Positions 58,181 to 64,000 of a stretch of DNA of 64,000 nucleotides are shown one piece after another. The translations under genes were made by a program, and so were the position numbers. Source of the DNA: Chrysoperla carnea. Its lineage: Eukaryota; Arthropoda; Insecta; Neuroptera; Chrysopidae. The stretch is taken from contig NC_058337.1 in NCBI RefSeq assembly GCF_905475395.1, positions 93,056,368 through 93,120,367 of the forward strand, read 5' to 3'. Each line of letters begins with the position of its first letter. Position 1 is the first letter of the stretch. The notes under the pieces were generated by a model. The model was given only the letters and a program-made list of their open reading frames with translations. It was not told the DNA's origin and made no database searches.

Positions 58181-59450
58181 AAGGATGTCCTATCGAATAT
58201 CCCAAACGAAATCTATGTTTTATATAATAAAACGATACGAAATCAAATTTTTTCGTTTGATCTTACATAACTGGACTAAGTCATGTAAAAATTAATTAAT
58301 TGAGTAAAAGCTTAATAATTGGTTCACATGTGCAGGCGCTAGGAAGTGAAATAATTGATTCAATTTATTTACAACAAGACAGTGATGTTTAGGTAGTCTA
58401 ACTACACTGAGGAAAAGCCACATTGACAGAGCTACTTTTTTAAGTTATGGTTTATGATAATCCGAGAAATGTTTAATTCTCCCGTCTGGTTAAAATTGAT
58501 GATATTTTCTTTAGTCTTAGTTTTACCAGGAAAATAAATTTTTAAAGTTTCGCATGATGGTTTGTTGAGTGGTCAACTTATTAATCCTATTGTGTCGAAG
58601 AGTCAATTGTGTTCTTATTTAAATAAGAACAAAAAAACAAAGAGTAATCGATTTTAAATTGACGAGACTATTAAAAATATTTCGATCCTATAACTTAAAA
58701 AGTAGGTGTTGTTAGACTATCTACCTAAAACTATGAAACAATTCGTTTTGGTGCAATTATATAAAACATTTTATACAAAAAATAATAATTACAAGGTACA
58801 AAAGGCTTTTTGATTAGTGTGAAAGGTCTGATATTGTACAAAAAGTCTCTAACAAATCGTTTTATTCGATATCATTCCACTCTTAATATTTAAATAATAG
58901 AATAATAACTACCTCAAAAGATTAATTATTCTAAGCTTTTTCATACATAATTATTCCATGGCTAAATTATACCTGCCAATATTTATTTCTTACAAATAAA
59001 CGATGTAGGTAATAAATATTTAAAACTATTTTTTCCCGAACATATTTATGAGAATCGAGTAAAATTATATTTTTCAGTTGATTTCCACAAAATTCATACG
59101 GGTTTTCAAAATTGTTTCCTACATCATCGATAATTTTTGTGTTGATAATATATTAAATTTCTCTGAGGTCTCTTTATTGAAGTCAAAAATATTAAAAGTA
59201 TTCAAATGAATTACTACTTAATGTCAAAGTTAGTTAAAGTTTATAAGATTTCCTATCTTTTATCAGTTATTAAAATGTTTAGAAAAAAACGCAATGCTAA
59301 AGATCAAGATAATGGCACAATAAGAAACCTTCTTTAAACTTAAGTTTCATAATAATTTTATAGTTGAACTTTTCGTCGACGAAAGTAATGTATTTTATTT
59401 TAAAATTGAATGTAATATATAACGCAGAGTATTCGATGGGCCACCCTTTA
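58181..59450. mobile_element. Possible TA-flanked inverted-repeat element (about 1.27 kb)
   Basis: AAGGATGTCCTATCGAATAT on the left and its diverged mirror at 59431-59450 (AAGGGTGGCCCATCGAAT on the other strand) are each bordered by TATA. The length equals that of a mariner, but no transposase frame or motif is readable. Flanks carry a direct repeat of about 32 bp containing TATGATTTGTCAGCTTTG (58147-58178 and 59457-59488). Confidence 0.4.
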
Positions 59451-59488
59451 TATAAAATTTATGTACTATGATTTGTCAGCTTTGCATA

Positions 59489-61987
59489 CACAGTATATCT
59501 ATATACAAAATTTTATTACAACAGATGATGGTATATATAAAATAGATGAAATGACCATGAACATCCTCATATAATCAGATCACAGATGAGGAGGAATCCC
59601 CTCAAATCTTTTAAGAAAATTAGATAAACAAATTTCATTCAATTATTTTTTATAACAGATTATTGATCAATTCTATTGAGTTTGCATTAACTTTGCATTA
59701 TTTGTAGTTTTTTTGTGTGAAATTTTCTTAATTTTTTAATGTGGAAAAAGTAGTGAGTTTAAGAAGATTTGTTTGGTGGATTTAGTTACCGATTTTTCTG
59801 ATCATAATTTTCTTGTTTTTAAAATGGACTGTGCAAACGAGATATCGATCACTGTAAGTTAGTCATTGATTTTTTATTATTTACTAAATACTTGTGATTA
59901 TAGTTAATAACTAATAACTAATTTTAATTATCATTAAAATGAGAAATATATAAATTGTGTGTGCATTGTACATGGTTTTTCCCAGAATATAAATTCGAGT
60001 TATACCTAAAAACCTCGATTGATACATTTTAATAATTATTAATATATAATTATAGTACTAGATAATAAAATATCTGATATAAATATACACTATCAATACC
60101 ATGCCGGAAAATATCTTTATGTTCGAGTTACAAAGTCAGCTGCTTATTTGGGAACTTAATGCAAGGGAATGTTATTTTTTTCAACTTTGTGAGGATTACG
60201 ACTTAACGAGGTTCAAGTTATCGACGTTCCTCATCAATTAACGTAAAGTTGTTGGCTTTTAATTTAATAAAGGTTTTTTGGGACCCGAGAAATCTCCCAA
60301 AATGACTCCAAAGTTTTGTAATTAATTTGCTAACAATTTCACTTATGATCATAATAACACTTGGTCAAGTGGTTCAATGTCTCTGGTTTTGAGTGTAACA
60401 GCCCTCGTATTTGGAGCAGGGAAAACGATTTAAATATTATGAGATGGTTTAAGGGGTTTTTAGGCGTTCTAGACCTATTATTTCACGGCCTTAAAGTATA
60501 TTAGGAGTTGTTTTATTTCGAAAACAGACGACATTTTCTATTTGTTCACGACTCAAAAACTACAATATGAGGTTTCATAAAAAATTATATACTGGCTGTT
60601 TTTAAATTTGTTCTTAGTTTGAGCATGAAACGAAGAAAAATATTTAGCACTGAAAACTGGCCTTAAATTATTTACTAAATTGCTTAAAAATTAGTCAAAC
60701 AAAATACACACTTCGAAAAAATATTTAATTCTTTCTCTCTACTCCAAAATATAAGGTAGTTACTCTTAAAGTGAGACACATTATATATTAATGTCTTAAT
60801 TTGTTGCATTTTCAGACTAATAAATTAGTTTGTATTTCAAGAAACAAATGTTAAAAATAAATCTTAGGCAAGTTCTTGTTCTTGATGCATTTTTATTGTA
60901 TTTTTTTAAATTTATATTTTTGAAATTTCCAAATATGATATAATAAGATGATTTCATTCCATGTATTTTTTTATTGGAAAGCAAATCGAATCAATCAACG
61001 AAACAATACGATAATTTATCAATTGATCAAAATATTAATTTATAAAAATAGGATGTAAGCTTCATATATCCTCTATATGCAAATTCAAATAGAGACGTTG
61101 TGGAACACAATTTTATTAGATTTTAGAAAATATTTTAAAATTTATTAAAATGGGACTAAGCTTAAAATCCTTGTTTTACTCCATAGAAGTTCAAGAGGAT
61201 TGAATATATTTATTACATTGATACTTATTCAAACTCTGTGTTAGTAGTCAAAGCAAGTTAAGATGCCTTATCAAGCTCGGTTATTAGCCGGGCCTTTTTT
61301 TTTTAAATAGTTTTTTACCCATATTTTTTTTAATAGTCTGATAAATTCTAATGAAAATTTCTAGTTTATTCTTGCGTTTGACTGTGTTTAAATTTGTATA
61401 TGAAAATTTTTGTTTCATGAAATATCACGTTCCGTTCAATCATGTGTGCGAGCGCGTGTTACAATAATTCACACACCTCCTATATTTTGTTTTAGTCTCT
61501 ATATAGAAGTGAATAGTGTACTAAAGTAAACTACTTCATTTAGATACAATTGAAAATTTCATAATATCTTAAATAATTTCATTAAATAAAACATCACAAT
61601 GTGGAGAATTGATTATTATTATTTCATATTATTTTTTTAAAATAAAAGTGTTGAAATTGAATATAAATGTGAACAGTCATAAAAAGATATATGATCAGTT
61701 GTACATCTATTTATATGAAACGCATCTCAATAAATTTAATTAACACCTTTTTGATAGATAAGTATAGATATGTATCAAATCATTGTGGGCGATCTTAAAC
61801 TATGTACTTATATTCATAAATTTGTTTTGTTTCAAAACTTTATGTATATAATAATTGATGATTGCATTGTTTTGAAACTGTGATAGGCTATTATCTCAAC
61901 GAATTTAATTTCGTCCATTTACATTCGAATATAATGGTCAAATTTGAATATAATTTTTATATAATGCATATATTAAATATATCAAAG
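59489..61987. other. AT-rich DNA with a possible first exon
   Basis: 59824-59853 followed by GTAAGT is a weak first-exon candidate (see findings). Otherwise only a copy of repeat R4. Confidence 0.45.
60125..60240. repeat. Diverged repeat R4, copy 2
   Basis: GAGGTTCAAGTTATCGACGT, with an upstream GCAAGGGAATGTTATTTTTT block, matches 36855-36940 in the same order and orientation. Confidence 0.35.
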
Positions 61988-62482
61988 AATATTAAGTTAA
62001 GCCCCAAATATGTACCGCTTAAAAATATTGATGCTACGAGCCAAATTTTGGTATAGGTGTTCATAAAATCCATTTCCGGTTGTCCGTTTGAATGTCTATC
62101 CGTCCGTCTGTCTGTCTGACAACACGATAACTTAAAAACGAAAAAATGTATCAACCTGAAAATTTTACAGTGTGTTCAGGACGTAAAAAGTGACATCGAG
62201 TGCGTAAATGAGCAACATAGGTCAATTGGGTATTTGGTCCGCAAACATTTCTTGTTTCATTCGAGATAGAACGAAATTTTAGGTGTAAAAATGTTCCTAT
62301 GTATCCTATGGGAATATCAGGCATGTATGTGTGACATGTATGTATGTCTGGATATCTAAGAGTGGCTACTTTTCTTTACTTACATGACGTGTGAAACAAA
62401 CGATTCCGTAATCAATACTGTCTATACATGTTATTTCAACAATTAACTCACTCAATTGTTTCTTTTCACTTATATTTTTTAA
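61988..62482 (-). repeat. Interspersed repeat R2, copy F
   Basis: Minus-strand short-variant copy: AAAATATTGATGCTACGAGC, the TCCGTCTGTCTGTCTGAC run, GTCAATTGGGTATTTGGTCC and CAACAATTAACTCACTCAAT, in the expected reverse order. Confidence 0.7.
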
Positions 62483-63104
62483 ATAAAATGTTACTTTTTA
62501 ATGATAGTCTGTGGGACAGCACCCTTTTTGTTGAATGATTAATGCATACTTCGTGAGTAGCTTTCTTTTGGCGAATCTACCAAACATTCTATGAATTTTT
62601 TTGAAAGTATAGCATTCTCAAATGAGCATTATATATAAGCTTCATATTTAAGCCATCGGTCTGAATTAACGCAACAGGGAATTTATCGGACACTATGACC
62701 ACTTGATAACATAATATTATACTAATCTTGCTGTCATATGAATCACTAGTAAATATTTTAAAGAACATATGTACCTGTATTTAAAAATAGCTTCATTATT
62801 TAGTAAAAACCCTATAGGTGGTATTTTGTCATTTTATTTTGTAAATTTTTTAAATTTATTACGAGTGTACCTATACCAAGTGTCCACAAGTAAGTGTCCA
62901 TGGCTTTAGAAATAAGCCTTCAAAAGAAAGCCTTGCAAGTTCATATGTTCATGTCAATTTTTTACATAATATATTCTATGATGATGAACACCTCATTGAG
63001 AAGTTATCGTTGACATGAGCTAAGAAGAAACGATTGGAAGGGTGTAGTCAACGGAATTGAATGATCAATACATAGTATCAAACAATGCCGCTTCCCGCTT
63101 TCTA

Positions 63105-63225
63105 TCCCTATGTCTTTATGTATACTTAGATCTTTAAAACTACGCGACGGATTTTGATGTGGTTTTTTCAAATAGATAGAGTGATTCAAGAGGAAGGTCT
63201 GAATGTATAATACATGCATAATATA
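63105..63225 (+). repeat. Dispersed-repeat fragment
   Basis: AAAACTACGCGACGGATTTT, then AGATAGAGTGATTCAAGAGG and TACATGCATAATATAG, match in my memory a motif found in many invertebrate repeats. No second copy in this window. Confidence 0.35.
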
Positions 63226-63526
63226 GTAGAGAAGCAATGATAGTTTGAGATGTTAAACAAAATTGTGAACAAAAGGAGAGTAAGTGGCGGCATATGAATA
63301 GAAGTTTATAACACTATAATCTTTGTATTTAAAATTAAAGTTTTATTTTTTTACATTAATGGATGATGAGGGCATAAACGGAAAAGAGAAAGCGACAAGG
63401 GGAATTAATGAGACTTGTCTAAGTAGGCGACTGATACCTATTTGAAGTGTTTTATTGTTTTTAACGAGTCTGGACTCTATTACTTAACGTGAATTCGACT
63501 ACTTTACGCTAAAAACTCTTTTGTTT

Positions 63527-63626
63527 CAAAGAGTGCAGTCATTTTAACTATAGATAGTTTTCACTCATTTACTTTGCAAAGAGTGCAGTCATTTTAACTA
63601 TAGATAGTTTTCACTCATTTACTTTG
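63527..63626 (+). repeat. 50-bp perfect tandem duplication
   Basis: The unit beginning CAAAGAGTGCAGTCATTTTA occupies 63527-63576 and is repeated without change at 63577-63626. The lack of divergence implies a recent event or an assembly duplication. Confidence 0.95.
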
Positions 63627-64000
63627 TTTCTTGTATAACACTAAAAATTTTAAACAACATTGTGCGTAAAATAGAAAATTAAAAACGATTTCTTTTTATA
63701 ACTTAAAAAAATGTTAATTACAAAAGCTATTAAATTATAATTGATCAAATATGCCTACATAAAACAATTAATCTGTTTATTTTATTATACAATTCATTTT
63801 AATAATTTATTTATTTTTTAATTAATAGTATATTCTAATAACTTTTTTGGGATTCCTTATAAAACCATACAATAATACATAGGTATTTATGACTTTAACC
63901 TTCACCTACAATTCAATGGTATCGTTATGGATTAATTATTGTTTTATCCAAAATTTCACACTTATTTTTTATATTAATTAGTATAAAAGCAGAAATTTAA

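Larger units (their letters stand above)
62483..64000. other. AT-rich DNA at the window end
   Basis: Apart from a repeat fragment and the 50-bp duplication, no gene or RNA was seen. Confidence 0.5.

Overview
The window is AT-rich arthropod nuclear DNA, almost certainly from an insect. Two spliced genes encode RR-2 (Rebers-Riddiford) chitin-binding cuticle proteins, each with a short first coding exon, GT-AG introns and a TATA box. The rest is dominated by eukaryotic DNA-transposon debris: mariner, hAT, TA-flanked elements and fold-backs. I see no bacterial operon, CRISPR array, rRNA or intact tRNA gene. I cannot fix the insect order from sequence alone.

Genes. CPR gene 1 (17334-17869, +) has three exons and encodes 133 aa. 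CPR gene 2 (32526-34717, +) has two exons and encodes 115 aa. They lie on the same strand about 15 kb apart, as expected for part of a cuticle-protein cluster. Each makes a secreted protein for chitin-containing extracellular cuticle. They probably act side by side as structural proteins, not in a pathway. Two possible orphan first exons (59824-59853 + and 41431-41536 -) are reported only as weak candidates.

Mobile DNA by region. 0-10 kb: a TA-flanked 1.16 kb inverted-repeat element (5845-7004), an internally deleted mariner (7273-7824), a fold-back (8166-8490) and a dispersed repeat (9060-9790). 10-20 kb: copies of a six-copy repeat family and a perfect 225-bp palindrome (14114-14338). 20-32 kb: a tandem ~314-bp repeat block, a fold-back with a tandem core (24550-25507), a 2.2-kb element with about 450-bp terminal inverted repeats and a zinc-cluster protein remnant (27133-29338), a hAT transposase remnant (30104-30540) and a second ~314-bp repeat block. 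32-35 kb: CPR gene 2, with a tRNA-derived SINE in its intron. 35-64 kb: sparse AT-rich DNA with more repeat copies, a third ~314-bp repeat block (42415-43435), a hAT-type MITE with an 8-bp target duplication (51813-52192) and a 50-bp perfect tandem duplication (63527-63626).

Most notable is the long-TIR element at 27133-29338. It keeps only putative zinc- and DNA-binding modules of a larger protein, and its single reading frame is broken by a 73-bp insertion with the exact signature of a template-switch (snap-back) replication error.
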